DNA from: Micropterix aruncella
Lineage: Eukaryota; Arthropoda; Insecta; Lepidoptera; Micropterigidae
Length of the DNA stretch: 64,000 nucleotides
NCBI GenBank assembly: GCA_944548615.1
Contig: OX155967.1
Coordinates: 4,871,281 to 4,935,280 of the forward strand
Direction of reading: 5' to 3'
Made by a program: the position numbers and the translations under genes. How positions within the stretch are numbered: the first letter of the stretch is position 1; each line of letters opens with the position of its first letter. Of this stretch, positions 10,471 to 21,851 are shown in pieces. The notes beneath the pieces were generated by a model. It ran no database searches and was not told the DNA's origin. It worked only from the letters and a program-made list of their open reading frames with translations.

Positions 10471-12005
10471 TTGCTTTTAATTATGTGTTTTTCTTAAAAA
10501 GGCCGAAAACTTTTCAAATGGCCCTCGTAAAATCTCAAAGATGTTATCATTTGATTATATATGGTATTAGATTGCTTAACTCCACAGTACAATTTGGCAA
10601 CCCTTCTGAAACTGCAAAATGCAGACAGCGGTGATAGCATTGACAGCTAAACTAATAGCAATTTATTTGGTCATCTATAATAACATTCATAATGAATGTT
10701 TTTTTAAAGGAATTTATCTATCTATCACATCTATCACATTTTTCCATTTTTTATATATGTTGATTAAATCACAGAAATAATACGAAGAGATATAATGCCA
10801 TAATTATTACGTATTGAAACATATATACCGAAAAAAAGTTACATCTTTATGTAAATAATATTAAAATAATAAGAGATGTGATTTAAAATTCGATTTTTAT
10901 TATATTATTATTTTATACCGTATAGGAGTATTTACAGCGCCATCTACAGTGTGCTGCCATACTGTTATACTGCAAAAGTCACCATATTGAGCATAACAAT
11001 AGAAGATTAATCAATTGTTGTGACTATAAGTGCCACCTACACGTTGCGTTTCATAGTAAAATCTTAGCTGCCAAAACCTAGTATGGAATTGAGCAATTTA
11101 ATACCCTATATAATCAATGGTAAACCGTTGATAAGAGTATATTTTTTCATTATTTTATGGCGTTTTAGGGGCTTGCGACAACAAAAAAGTTGATAAAAGA
11201 TGCCTTAAGACTTGGAAAATAAAAGGAGGTCTTGAGTACTAATTGAGCAATGATAAAAATATATTTTAAATTTGATTTTCAAAGTATTTTGAGTTACTGC
11301 ATTTCAAAACTGGCATGTTTGTTTCAAACTGGCTCTCCTAAACTTTAGAAAGGAAATCTTTTTTTGTATATATTTAGTCAAATTAAACAAAATAATAAAA
11401 ACCAGTAAACATACTAAAATAATTATAAAAGGATGTCAATTGTAATTTCCTATACAAGTTTCAATTCATAGTAATTATGCGTCTTAATGTTCAAATAGTC
11501 TATGGCATTCTAATCTCTCCGTATTATTTTTGTGATGTAATCAGCCTATACGTAATATAGTATTTCACAAATTGTTAATATGCTTTTTAATATGTATATT
11601 GATTATATTTTAACATTAAATTAATTACCAAAATTTATTTAATTTTGTTGTTATATATTGTTTATACAATGGGTCTTCAACCCGCGGCCCGCGGTGGCGT
11701 TCTTGGCGGCCCGCCCGCAGTTTTACTACTACGGCGGCTTGCACTTGCTTCGTTCGCTCGCTCAGTGCATTAATGAGAGTTGAATAGAAAACACGTTGCA
11801 ACTTGCAACCTTGAGACTAGTTTGAGAATCGCAACAACCACTATAGGGGCAGATACTAAACAATGTCAAACATATCATCGATTAAATTTTATTAAAATAT
11901 TTTTTTGTTTGTAAAATTGTATAATAAATAACTTCGATTATTGTTCTTCTATTACTTAAGTTTATATTGGAATATTTTATTTGTGTTTATTTATTTGAGG
12001 ACTAT
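10471..12005. other. AT-rich part of intron 7
   Basis: No gene. Short shared blocks occur at 10585-10640 and 12365-12430 (a GTTGCCAA end on either side) and duplicated text ATACCCTATATAATCAATGG at about 11101 and 12457, so an old element probably spans part of this region. A GC patch at 11668-11770 resembles a hAT-type end, but I could not find its partner. Confidence 0.4.
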
Positions 12006-12237
12006 ATTTTAGGGCAATTTAGTTTTATGAGCATTTTACTAAAACTTTTACATAATTAATTGTAATATTAGGTACGAGTCCTGTCCACCCTAGAACGGGC
12101 TAGTCCTACTTGAGTGACAGCATCAAATAAGCAAAAAGTTAAGGTTTTGCGATTCGGTTCCTGTTATTTTTGTAAGCAAAAACAATGTTTTATTGTAATT
12201 AATTCTTAAATAAATAAAATAAATAAATAAATATCAA
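12006..12237 (+). repeat. LINE 3' UTR fragment (family D)
   Basis: Shares CTGTCCACCCTAGAACGGGC and AAGGTTAAGGTTTTGC-type blocks and an AAATAAATAAAT tail with 36620-36890 (plus strand) and 48540-48785 (minus strand). At 36.3 kb and 49 kb the same sequence follows reverse transcriptase fragments, so this is a 3' end of that LINE family. Confidence 0.7.
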
Positions 12238-12577
12238 TATGCAATAGATGGCACTAATAATTTAATGTTATTATTGTTATCATTGTTTAAATAATGGGTT
12301 TTTATAACCTATCAGTCCTTTATAAAAAACGTGTATTATCAATGGTATTGTAGATGGGCAAATAAATTGCTATTAGTTTCGCCAGACAATCAGCACCTCC
12401 TGCATTTCGCTGGAGCAGGAGAGTTGCCAAAAATGTATGGCATTGATCAATCTAATACCCTATATAATCAATGGTATCAAAAATATTAAGCTGGACTAAC
12501 ATTTCTTTGTATAAGTCTATTTAACTACTAGCCAAAACGGTCACTTTGTTAATGTTCATTAAATAAAGGTGACTTAC

Positions 12578-12781
12578 CGCAGACGAGGAGTTTTCCATTA
12601 AGTGCGGCGGCTCCGTGCGCAGACCTGGGTCGGTCGAGAGGCGCCAAATGCACGGGCGAAGCCACGGGTAGAGACGCCGGCGCCGAAACCGACGTGGCCG
12701 ATGACGGTGCAGAGGAAACCACCACAGAAACGGCCGCACAACCGTACTCGCCCAGAGACACCACGCTCAGCCATACGTTCT
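12578..12781 (-). CDS. Ivns1abp: Kelch gene exon 7: start of Kelch repeat 1
   Basis: 204 nt. The acceptor is ACTTTCCAG|AGA and the donor TGCG|GTAAGT. Joined to exon 6 it reads ASDK-VDENVWLSVVSLGEYG, continues through an Ala/Ser/Val/Pro-rich stretch, and ends with RSAHGAAALNGKLLVCG, the first strand of Kelch repeat 1. The AA.LNGKL...G motif is typical of Kelch blades. Two other frames are open across the same bases and give unrelated low-complexity proteins. Confidence 0.9.
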
Positions 12782-12842
12782 CTGGAAAGTGTCGAGATAT
12801 GGCTCATGAAAGACATTGTATTGCTGTGGAGATTAAACAGAA

Positions 12843-13115
12843 ATGTGATGTAACAAAGACAAGGAGTAGACCTGATTATCAACGTCAAAACAAATATTCA
12901 AAATCTAATCATCTTAGGAACGTTATGCAAAATAGAATAGTGGACATGTGAAATTAACTACCATTCAAAGTGACTAATGCAAGCTCTATCAACCAAATTT
13001 TAAAAAAAGGACTCGATTTGTACCTAAAAACGTGTTAATATTATTTATGACTAGCTTTACAAGATCTGATCTGGACGTATCAGCAAAGCTGCCGTCCGGA
13101 ATAAATAATGACTAA
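12843..13115 (+). pseudogene. LINE C-terminal relic (family E)
   Basis: Broken frames give VDM.N.LPF-type C-terminal text, followed by nucleotides that also occur at 16550-16725 (ACAAGATCTGATCTGGA and TATCAGC.AAGCTGCC). It is an old 3' fragment of the same LINE as at 16131-16725, only about 60 bases from exon 7. Confidence 0.6.
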
Positions 13116-13581
13116 AAAAAAATTATCAGAATAAAAATAACATGAAATAATCTCTTTATTGAAATGATAAATCTCTTTTAAAAAAAATTTTTTTTTTTTT
13201 TGTTAAAATATTTTTAACCTAATATTAGTTAGCCAATTGGCTGTGCCAATATTTAAATAAAGTATGGGATATCCACAATTCCACCCCTAACCTCTAACAG
13301 GTGATTTTGTTAATTATTTTTTATGATTATGTAATAAATTTTTATTTGTGAATTTCGGCAATTCTGAGTATTTGAAGTTACTGGTTATCAGTCACAATAC
13401 AGCAATAAGTTCCACAGAAAGCCAGATAGGATTTGAACAAACAACTGATATGCAGGAAGTACCCTCCGGCCTTTGAAGATAAAATAAAGAGAAAGGCAAA
13501 GAATATTTGCAATTGAGTCGATGTACGGATTTATGGAACATGCACAATTCATTATGGCGAATATGATATGAATTTAATATT

Positions 13582-13660
13582 AGAGCAGTAGTTCCCAACC
13601 GGTAGTCCGCAGACGACCAGGGGTCCGCAACGAGTAAATCTAGGTCCTTGAAACAAAGTT
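13582..13660. repeat. Possible hAT-type terminus
   Basis: CAGTAGTTCCCAACCGGTAG followed by GGGGTCCGC resembles the CAGTGGTTCTCAACC termini of hAT elements and the better-defined element at 41055. No partner end was found nearby, so this is at most a solo or decayed end. Confidence 0.35.
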
Positions 13661-13980
13661 CATTATCATGAGAAAAAATTTAAGCAATTACCATATTTTT
13701 GGAAACTTATAATGCGAACAAGAGTTTTCCGCTTTGCACTAAATTAGGAATAAAACCAGGAATCAATTGGAATCAAATGATGATATTCGTTTAGTTATGA
13801 GCAACAGTTATCAACCCCAGAATTACACAACTTGTAAAAATATTGCAAGCTCAAAAAATCACATTGATTTCCAATTAAAAATTCTTTATTATTGAAAATA
13901 ATATCTTCAAATATTATTGTAAGTTTAATATTTAACTAAATGCAAAAAAAATAAGTTGATTTCCCGATTCTTGGAGTTTT

Positions 13981-14316
13981 TATTAACTCCTCTCCTCGCG
14001 GAGTAAAAATTCAGCTGTCCCATTCGCGCGCGACCTTTTCGCGCGCAAAATCGACGACCTTGATAAAAACGACCACAACTTGTAAACCACTATACGGATC
14101 ATAAAAAGAAGAACTGTAAAATGATCGCATTGAAATTTGACATATAAAACATTATAACCTTATCTCGTAAATCAATTAAGATAATAATGGCGACAAATTA
14201 CAAAACGCAAACGGCCTCCATCGTGTCGTCATCACTGGACCAAGTGGACGCCTGTCATTCCAGTGTATTAAAACTTGCATCCCCAAAAGGACGCCTGTCA
14301 TTTGTCGGGTTAAACC
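13981..14316. mobile_element. Short piggyBac-like MITE bounded by TTAA
   Basis: Bounded by TTAA at 13981-13984 and 14313-14316. It starts CTCCTCTCCTCGCGG and ends GTCATTTGTCGGG. Most of its left part matches the larger element at 5465-6877. No coding capacity. Confidence 0.6.
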
Positions 14317-14364
14317 TTAGTATCCTGCACCGAACAAAAAAGTCTTTTTAGTCCCTAGTCAAAA

Positions 14365-14665
14365 AAAAAGTTGGGAGCCATCGTATGAGCCGATGGTTCG
14401 GCAATTCAAAATTTCTTTTTTTCATCATAAGAAAGTAAATCAGAATGAGTATACAAAATTTTGGGTCTCTGCTGTTGACCGTTAAGGAGTTCCCTCGTCG
14501 GGAGCCAACCCAGGGTGGACGGATTTTGACCACAATCTTTTCAACTCTTGCCATGACCAAATGATGCCTGCATGCCAAATTTCAGCTCCATCAGATGAAG
14601 CGTTTCGGCGCTATCGTCGGAGAAGTGCGTTCACAATACTTTCCTTAACCGCTGGAAAGCCAGCC
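14365..14665 (+). repeat. Interspersed repeat with GAGTTCCCTCGTCGGGA motif
   Basis: A dispersed family with relatives at 1-247, 49900-50110, 50975-51480 and 52190-52330. Typical order: AAAATTTTGGGTCTCTGCTG, GTTGACCGTT, GGAGTTCCCTCGTCGGGAGC, CATGCCAAATTTCAGCTCCA, AAGCGTTTCGGCGCTATCGT. The order and the single orientation suggest a retroposon 3' region. No protein is encoded. Confidence 0.55.
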
Positions 14666-15304
14666 TTCGCGCATAAAAAACTGCACAGCAACTTTTTGGT
14701 CGATTTTGTAAATAAATACTTACAATATCGTTTTTTCGCAAATTCCCCCTTGTTACCTAGTAATTAATCTTGTTAGTCGTGTATATTATATATTTATATA
14801 ATATATATGGGAGCCTGTAAAAACGCTTACGCGCGGATCTGTTAAACGACGCAAAGTGCTTATAGGCACTGTTGGCGCACGGCGGGTTAAACAGGAAAGT
14901 TAAAAAAAAATGTAAAAAAAAACATTTTTTTTTATTGTCCCACAAATTTCTATTAATAGTTGCTTTACTTGCTCATACTGATTCACCCCCCTTTTTAAAA
15001 TTTAAAATTTATTGTTCAATTTCTGCTGGATTTTAATGTTAGATATATAAGTGGTTTCTATAATATTTTTGTCCTATTTTTACCGCAAAACATGTTTTCT
15101 CTTTATGTAAGATATTGGTTCAACGCAATAAGGTCGCCGATATGTTTAATCAAATAAAGTGTTTTATTAATACTATTATTATTAATATTAATTGATGTAA
15201 GAAAAATAACAATATTTATTAAACTAAAAATTTCCAGTCGACAGAAATAATATAACCATATCCCTAAATTTACTGGTTATACCAGACAGTAGCTTCTATT
15301 AGAA

Positions 15305-15562
15305 CGAAATAGAAATCAAATCGAATACTTCAGTAGTCGTAAGGGCTCGGAAGGTCGCCAGATGTTTCGCTACTCGGCTTACACAGATATCCGAACGCTT
15401 GAAAAGGTCGGCAGCTGCCCGTAATGCGTACCTTTGGCGTTCGTCGTGACGAAACCCTCTGCCCACATTCCTCGCACACTCTTCCCGCATTGCCTTGTAG
15501 CTCGAGAGTAAAGCTACTGGGTGAGCTCTTGTTACCTCGCTTGTAAGTCATCAAAAAATACT
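15305..15562 (-). pseudogene. Unrecognised coding-like fragment in intron 6
   Basis: On the minus strand a frame stays open for over 80 codons with ordinary amino-acid balance, including LLSSYKAMREECARNVGRG and ICVSRVAKHLATFRAL. I do not recognise a domain. It has no matching phase to be an exon of the Kelch gene, because exons 6 and 7 join directly. It may be an old transposon fragment. Confidence 0.35.
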
Positions 15563-16130
15563 CTTTGTATGCCTTAAAAAACGTCGTGTCTTCGTTTTTC
15601 GAATATAAACCACGCAGTTTTTATTATCGGGGCATCCGTATGCTGCAGAACGTTAGAATCAGATTATAGAAAACGATGGTGAATATATAATTGATTGAAT
15701 AAAGAACTTTGTTGCCGAATAACTGTGTGACTTTTACTCACAAACTCCGCATGAACTTTTGCACTCACCCAATATTATTTCATGCAATTAATTGTACATA
15801 ACATATCAGAATAGATAATAATATTTATACATCAAAAAAATTAATCATTAGATGATATAAATACAAAATGAAGTTGTCGTGCGTCGTGCCTCGCATCAGA
15901 AAGGGACGCACTTATGGCGCAAAACGAAACAGCAATAAAACTGGCCGGGCAATATTGCGGTATTTTCGATTACAAAGCGATTGTCCAGCAATACTGGCCA
16001 GCAAAATCAGTCATACGCAAAATATGTGACTATATAGCGGGGCAATGCTAAAAATCTTCCGTATATTGCATAATATGGCTGGTATTGCTAGCAATGTTGC
16101 CAGGCAATGTATTGCAGACACATATTGCAG
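15563..16130. other. Intron 6 without recognised features
   Basis: AT-rich with scattered ATTGC/GCAAT runs near 15950-16140. No element was assigned. Confidence 0.4.
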
Positions 16131-16725
16131 CGAAAAAGTGGCCCGTTTAGAAGCCCTATAACAGTTAGTGATGATCTTAAATGGGAAAAACACATAGTTG
16201 CAATTGCTAAAAGAGCAAATTCTACTCTTTCTGTTAAGGTAGGCTTTCCAAAATCAATCAATAGAGGTGTTTATAAAGATCTACAAGGCATATATGAGAT
16301 TATTGAGTATGGCTATCAGCTCTGGAGCCCCTACTTATGCAAAGATGTAGATGTCCTATAAAAGGTGCAGCGAAGAGCAACCAAAATGCCAGTGGGCCTC
16401 AAGAATAGAAATTATGAAGATTGCTTGAAATTACCTGGAATGACTACTCTCAAACAAAGAAGACAAAGAGGAAACCTAATTTAGACATAAAGTTCTTAAA
16501 TTTTTTTTACAATGTACATCAACAACAACTCAAGAACGTTCTGCAAAGTATATAGTGGTGGACATGTAGAATGAACTACCATTTGAAGTGATAGTGCAAG
16601 CTCTATCAATTTCAAAACAGACTCTATTTGTCGTAAAAATTGGTTAATATTGTTTATGACTAACTCTACAAGATCTGATCTGGATGTATCAGCGAAGCTG
16701 CCTGCCCAGAATAAATAATAAACAT
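16131..16725 (+). pseudogene. LINE reverse transcriptase C-terminal relic (family E)
   Basis: Reads SDDLKWEKHIVAIAKRANS, then YEIIEYGYQLWSPYLCKDVD and, after a stop, KVQRRATKMPVGLKN. This is the palm/thumb region after the catalytic box in CR1/Jockey-type enzymes (..W..H....KA...L..., LEYG...W.P, QRR.TK). Several stops and frameshifts. It ends close to exon 6. Confidence 0.75.
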
Positions 16726-16757
16726 ATTAATAAATACATAAATAAAAAGACTCTCAC

Positions 16758-16970
16758 CATCAACTTTATCGCTGGCAATGACGGTCCAATCGAAATCTGT
16801 CTGGAGCCTTTCAGCGATGTGATGCGAATAAACGGTGCCTCGCGGTCTGGAAGCTGTCCCGTTTCCATGTGACCCGTTGGTGGTGCCGTTTGTCCCGTTC
16901 TGAGGCTGCGGGACGGCCTGTCCCACGATCTGTCCAGACGATTGCGACCCGCTGAGTTGTCTCTTGGCAC
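16758..16970 (-). CDS. Ivns1abp: Kelch gene exon 6: low-complexity linker and first strand before Kelch
   Basis: 213 nt. The acceptor is TTATTGCAG|GTG and the donor GATG|GTGAGA, both strong. Phase is 1 in and 1 out. It encodes AKRQLSGSQSSGQIVGQ, then a Gln/Pro/Asn/Gly-rich stretch with NGTNGTTNGSHGNGT, and then the conserved FDWTVIASDKVD. The last part lines up with the WKIVASEK block that precedes the first Kelch repeat in IVNS1ABP and is one of the best family identifiers here. Confidence 0.9.
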
Positions 16971-17239
16971 CTGCAATAAGCACACAGACGCCGCTGTGTA
17001 GACCGGACACTGATTTAGACGATTTTGGGTCTATCAGTATCGACAACAAACAAAGTATGTGCAATAAAACCAACCATGAGAGGAATTTTATAGATATTAA
17101 TTAGTTTTGACGTGTTTTTTTAAAGGGTGTTTGATAGATGAAAGCGGGAAGTAGTACTTATTATTAGAAGGTTATTTCACAGCAACAGGTCACCATTGAA
17201 TGGCAGCTTTGTAGAACATAATGCACTGTCAATATAAAA

Positions 17240-17940
17240 GATAAAATGGAAAGGGGGAAACCTACAGCAACGTGAAGCACCCAAATACCTGGGAGTGACC
17301 CTCGACCACTTTCTAAATTACAAAGCCTATTGCCACACACAGAAGGTGTGTTCCAGAAATAGCGTTGTCAGAACCTCAGCTCTAGACCTATGCAACTTCG
17401 CAGCGGAATATGCCGCTCCAGTGTAGAGTAGATCAAATCTAGCATAAATGGTCGACACTGTTGTGAACGATGCTGCAAGCATTGTCTCCGGCTGCCTCAA
17501 ACCTACTTTTGTCGAAAAGCTTTATTCCCTGCCATATTTCAAGATGTCCTGGCTGATACTGAACGCCTAAAGGTGATAAGACGACCCAAGACACCCACTG
17601 CACGGGCAAGAGCTACACCACAATCGCGTGAAATCACGCAATTCATTCTTGAGCCGCACACAACCGCTCCAAGGCAGTCAATCTTTGAACCGCATCACTC
17701 AATGGAGGGCTTCACTTGGCGAGGTGTTAAAGAAGATATATCACCAGGGTTCCATCTTACCTATACTACCTGGCATAGTCTCCACAGACTGAGGGTGAGT
17801 ATAACAAAACACAGAGAATCCAATATGCGACTGTGGAACACTGCAGGATTAAGACCACCTCTCCTATCCAGCCCGCAGTTGTCAACCACCATCACACAGC
17901 AGGTCATACGAGAGGCGAACGACAGGTCCATCTAGGCAGC
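17240..17940 (+). pseudogene. LINE C-terminal relic
   Basis: Broken frames show PKYLGVTLDHFLNY (reverse transcriptase motif after YADD), SALDLCNFAAEYAAPV, DAASIVSGCLKPTFVEKLY, and then the open frame at 17573-17935 with a Ser/Arg-rich tail ending in a stop. This matches the region between the reverse transcriptase and the end of ORF2 in a Jockey-type LINE. It sits antisense in intron 5. Confidence 0.7.
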
Positions 17941-19009
17941 ATACTTTTGGAGGGGCGTGTCCTAACCTGACCCGGACTCGTTAAAGAACGAACAACACAA
18001 AAGATAAAATCAAAATGGCTAAAGATTGCGAATCGGTTGGCCCTGCACTAAAGGAAATTACAAGGCCTATAAACTACCGTATTTCAGATATAATGGAATG
18101 AATGCAAATGCAAACACAATTCCGTAAATTTTGATTACGGTTCTGCTTATTTTGATATTTTGAAAAATAGTCGCTGATTATATGTATGTGTATATAATCT
18201 GTAGAATGTGCAGAAAAACAAACTACATTTTTATCAACCGTCTAGCAATTTTAGCAACCGTCCCGGTATGCTCATACCAGTAAGGTTTACTTACTTATTT
18301 TATTATGTTAAAACATACGAGGTAAACCTCCTAGGAATAGTTTGATAATGTTTATTTAAACATTATAAATATTGTCGTTTGACGCATGCGATTATTGATC
18401 ATTTATCTTTTTTCTTTCTGAATTTGGTTATCATTAGTATTATTTTTATTGTATATTTGTTGCATTAATTATAGATTTTTTAAATTTCTTTTATTCATAT
18501 TTGGATTATTTCTGTTTTAAACATATACTATTTTGGCATATCCAACTGTATTTGCAATTTTGGACGAATAAAAACTTTCGACTGTTGACTATTTCTGAAC
18601 ATTTAAAAATCGAACTGTTTTATTTATTCTAGTTTTATTAGGTAATTGCTTAAAAAAATGTTTGAATTATCAATTAGAAAAAAAAAGTTAAGACATGTAG
18701 ATTTTATTAAAAAATCTTAGAGTTAACTTAATATTAAAGTTATCAGGTGATATATTATTAAATCATTCTGGTTAAATCCAGCTGTTGAAAATAGTCTCCC
18801 AAATGCTACTATAGACTTAACTGGAAAGGACAGATATTTTTGTGCAATTTTCTTGACATTCGTGCAATTTTCTTGACATATTGCTAGGAAAGACTAAAAA
18901 GGTTAAAAAGGACAAAATCTCTGATCTTGAATAAATTGTTGTAGGAATATAAGATCCTTTTTCTGAAGAGGACTCTGAATCAAATATATAACTAGTAAAT
19001 ATATTAAAA
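17941..19009. other. Intron 5 without recognised genes
   Basis: AT-rich. A small tandem pair (GTGCAATTTTCTTGACAT) occurs at 18841-18880. Nothing else was recognised. Confidence 0.4.
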
Positions 19010-19385
19010 AGAATAAAAAACACAACTGCCATAATTTTCATTACCGTGTTTTTATAAAATATTTGTGATTTATGTATTTATCCATATATATACATGTATA
19101 TTTCCGGAATGTAGAATCAGACCTTTCATTTGATACTAAACACAATATATTTATGTTAATTTATTGCCATTTGGACATTTGGACATTTAGACTACTACTT
19201 ACTTGATATCTGGGCAGTTAAGGTACCATATGACACTCAGGATGACAACAATTCTAACAATACCACACACTTCTAAATCAGTTCGAGCGTTTAGAAGTTA
19301 TGACGGAATAAAGAATCGGAAAACATACATAGACAACCCTGAACATATTACACTCCTTTTTTGTTGGGCAGTCGTGTAAATTCGA
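19010..19385 (-). repeat. Interspersed repeat, family C copy 2
   Basis: Matches 6878-7245 in the same orientation over most of its length, including TTTCCGGAATGTA and the TTGTTGGGCAGTCGTGTAAA end. It stops about 75 bases before exon 5. Confidence 0.55.
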
Positions 19386-19461
19386 TCATCAACCTTTTAC
19401 CTTGGAAAGGGGAAATCAAGAAAAAATGGGAGTCAAAGAACAAAAAATATCAAGGACCAAC

Positions 19462-19639
19462 TTTTGCTCTGCATTGCAGCCATCCTCTTGTAGTCCTGGA
19501 GAACCGGAGTATCTTCGTTGGCGGGAGGAAGACGAGCCGCATCACGCAGCAGCGCGCTCTGTGGAGATCCATCGACGCTGTCAACGATCCCCGATTCGTG
19601 CATGTAAAGAAGGTGGGGACGACCGCATAGATCCGATAT
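19462..19639 (-). CDS. Ivns1abp: Kelch gene exon 5: end of BACK (hidden exon)
   Basis: 178 nt. The acceptor is TTTTTTGCCAACAG|ATA. Entry is phase 0 and exit leaves one base, exactly what exon 4 (phase 0 out) and exon 6 (needs one base) demand. It encodes GRPHLLYMHESGIVDSVDGS and ends with NEDTPVLQDYKRMAAMQSK; the Leu-Tyr segment lines up with VQTLYYS of the vertebrate BACK domain. The longest Met-initiated ORFs here lie in other frames on both strands and are shadows. The donor, A|GTTGGT, is weak, so the 3' border is less certain than the others. Confidence 0.8.
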
Positions 19640-19814
19640 CTGTTGGCAAAAAATATGTGGATCAAGTCAAAAAGTCAGCTACACTCATTCGTTAAAACTC
19701 TCTTTTGGTGACACTTGTGGCAACACTGCAGATATTTATCTACAGTGCATGACGTAACGGCTTTGAAGCAGTACTTTTAGTTTGCTTCTTAACCCATATA
19801 GCCCTACCGCCGTT

Positions 19815-20811
19815 TTAAAAGGACGGAAGAAATATATACTGCTCACAAGTAATGTACTAGTATTAGCACAGAGATGGGGCCACCTATACTTCACATAATG
19901 TACTGGCATGCGAACGCGCAACATGTGAGCAGTCATTTACTGTTCGTTTTCTGTGTTGGCGTATTGTTGTGTCGGGGGTACATCGGTATTATTTGCTATG
20001 AGGGGCATACGGTAAGTTATTGTTATCACTATCAATATTTATTACTGTATAATGTTGAAGTTGAATACTGTACGGATCAAAGTACCTTTGTAAAACCATA
20101 AACCACATTATACACACAACTTATACTAGATATCTTATCTCGATTTATCAGAGGAACTGCTCAACAAACTTGAACGTTTGCAAAATGTATGCATACGATT
20201 CATCTTCGGTCTACGTAAGTATGATCACGTGTCCGACTATAGGGCACAGTTAAAGTGGTTGCCAATACGCCAAAGAAGAAATGTTCATATACTGGCTCTC
20301 CTATATCGTGTACTCACCCAACTAACACCATCCTATCTCCAGGAGCTTTTTGAACCGCTAAGTTCCCACGGTCTCGTACTTCGGTCAGCCTCTGACAGTT
20401 TATTAAAAATTCCGAGTCATAATAGTGATTTCTATTCCTATTCTTTCTGTGTCCATGGTGCAAGACTCTGGAACGATCTCCCAGCAAATATACGAAACTC
20501 GCCTTCTTTACCATCGTTTAAGACTCACCTTAAGGATTACTACCTTTTTAAGAAGTAACCAGTTCTTCCCTTTCTCTCCTGTTCCTCTCCCAATTTCCTC
20601 TCCTCGGGTACTATTAGTCTTAAATTCTTCCACTTGTCTGTATGTTATGTAATAATCTTTATTTTCACAATGCGCGCATGTACCACTATGTTTAGGTTAG
20701 CTGTAAGACATTGCCATGTGGCAATAAGCTCGCCTTTTTTGTATACTTTTTAAGTGCAAATAAAGAGTTTATTATTATTATAAATTGAGAAAAAGTTCAC
20801 CGTCCTTTTAA
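19815..20811. mobile_element. piggyBac-like element hosting a LINE fragment
   Basis: TTAA at 19815-19818 and 20808-20811. The inner ends read AAGGACGGAAG and, inverted, AAGGACGGTGAAC, so the termini are AAGGACGG inverted repeats next to TTAA. The body between is non-coding apart from the inserted LINE piece at about 20100-20795. It abuts a second element at the shared TTAA. Confidence 0.65.
20178..20795 (+). pseudogene. LINE C-terminal fragment with 3' hairpin tail
   Basis: The 126-codon frame at 20178-20558 encodes RLQNVC-like text, then YRAQLKWLPIRQRRNVHILA, GARLWNDLPANIRNSPSLPS and FKTHLKDYYLFKK, the standard end of CR1/Jockey LINE ORF2 proteins. The 3' UTR ends in the hairpin ATTGCC-ATGT-GGCAAT (20710-20725), AAGCTCGCC and AATAAAGAG(TTA)n, identical in layout to 8700-8790. 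Confidence 0.85.
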
Positions 20812-21557
20812 AAGGACGGTAGGTTCATTCACTACCATCACAAAAATATTTTGTTTTTCTATTAGCTATTAGAAAAGACCTCTAACACTCGCGGAATTGC
20901 TGGAAGAACTAGAAAAGGATGATGATGTTGAAGTTCCACAACAGATAGTAATTTTTCCACCACAATCTGCTAATGCAGATTGCAATACGGATGAAGATTC
21001 AGGCGACGAGGATTTTATCGTTCCAAACAATTTACCTGGTCCACAACTCGCAGCTGAAGCACAAGTGCAAACACCATTAGAAGAGGACTGGGATAGTGAG
21101 GATGAGTTGCTGTTATCGATATTGGTGGAGCGAACGCCAAAATTAGTAAAACACTTTCATTACAAAGAGGGTGATTTGGAGCATTCCAATTTGTGTGAAT
21201 TGAGTACTGTGAATTTTGAAGCTACAGAACTGCTAGAAACTCACAAAAAGGTAACGAAAAGGGGACCGGCGAAACCCCCCAAAAACTTGCGCGAGTTTTC
21301 TCATTATGACAGATTAGACCACTTAGTTCTATACATTCAAAATCAGCGATAATGTGCGGAATGTTACAAAAAAAATCTAATTTCATATGTCAAAAATGTG
21401 ATGTTGGTTTACATCCCAAGGACTGTTTTGTACATTACCATACCAATTACTAATTTGTGTGTGTTCTTGATAAGTGAAATAAAAACTTTTTGAAACTTGT
21501 AAGTTACACAGCATTTAATGTAATAAATAGTAGTATATAAGCCTACCATCCTTTTAA
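20808..21557 (+). mobile_element. piggyBac-type element with internally deleted transposase
   Basis: Bounded by TTAA at 20808-20811 and 21554-21557, with termini AAGGACGGTAGG and, inverted, AAGGATGGTAGGC. It encodes KRPLTLAELLEELEKDDDVE, then acidic text and, after the deletion, RLDHLVLYIQNQR and a Cys-rich tail. At about 750 bp it is far too short for a complete element. It retains only the N-terminus and C-terminus of the transposase. Confidence 0.85.
20897..21352 (+). pseudogene. piggyBac transposase remnant (N- and C-terminal pieces fused)
   Basis: The 151-codon frame starts inside the transposase; the in-frame text upstream (KRPLTLAELLEEL from about 20873) already belongs to it. The acidic DDDVE and DEDSGDEDF stretches are typical of PGBD N-termini. 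Near residue 110 it jumps to KRGPAKPPKNLREFSHYDRL and stops at QNQR; the next codons in another reading give CAECYKK and a second Cys/His cluster, the C-terminal RING-like finger. The catalytic DDD domain is missing, so it cannot transpose on its own. Confidence 0.8.
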
Positions 21558-21851
21558 AAGGACACCTAGTTTCGACCAATAAAAACACCTTACGATTTTT
21601 TTTAAATTTTTGTATGATTTTGCTTTATTTTTTTAGCAATAATAAGAAAAGAAAATGTTAGTTTTCAAAAATTCATAGTTTCAGGGCTGGTGAAGGGAAC
21701 ATGGATGTTTGTCTGAATAATATGGATTGGGGTAATTCTTTTAGATCAGTAGTTCATAAGTATTTTGACCAGTAGTTCATAAGTAGTTCATATTTGCACT
21801 CGCTTTATTTATGACCTATGAAAGTACGAGCTCATTACAGAGTATAACTAG

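Noticed and set aside
19402..19695. 97- and 89-codon plus-strand ORFs and a 71-codon minus-strand ORF over exon 5
   Set aside because: They are shadows of exon 5. Only the remaining minus-strand frame fits the phases of exons 4 and 6 and the BACK domain.
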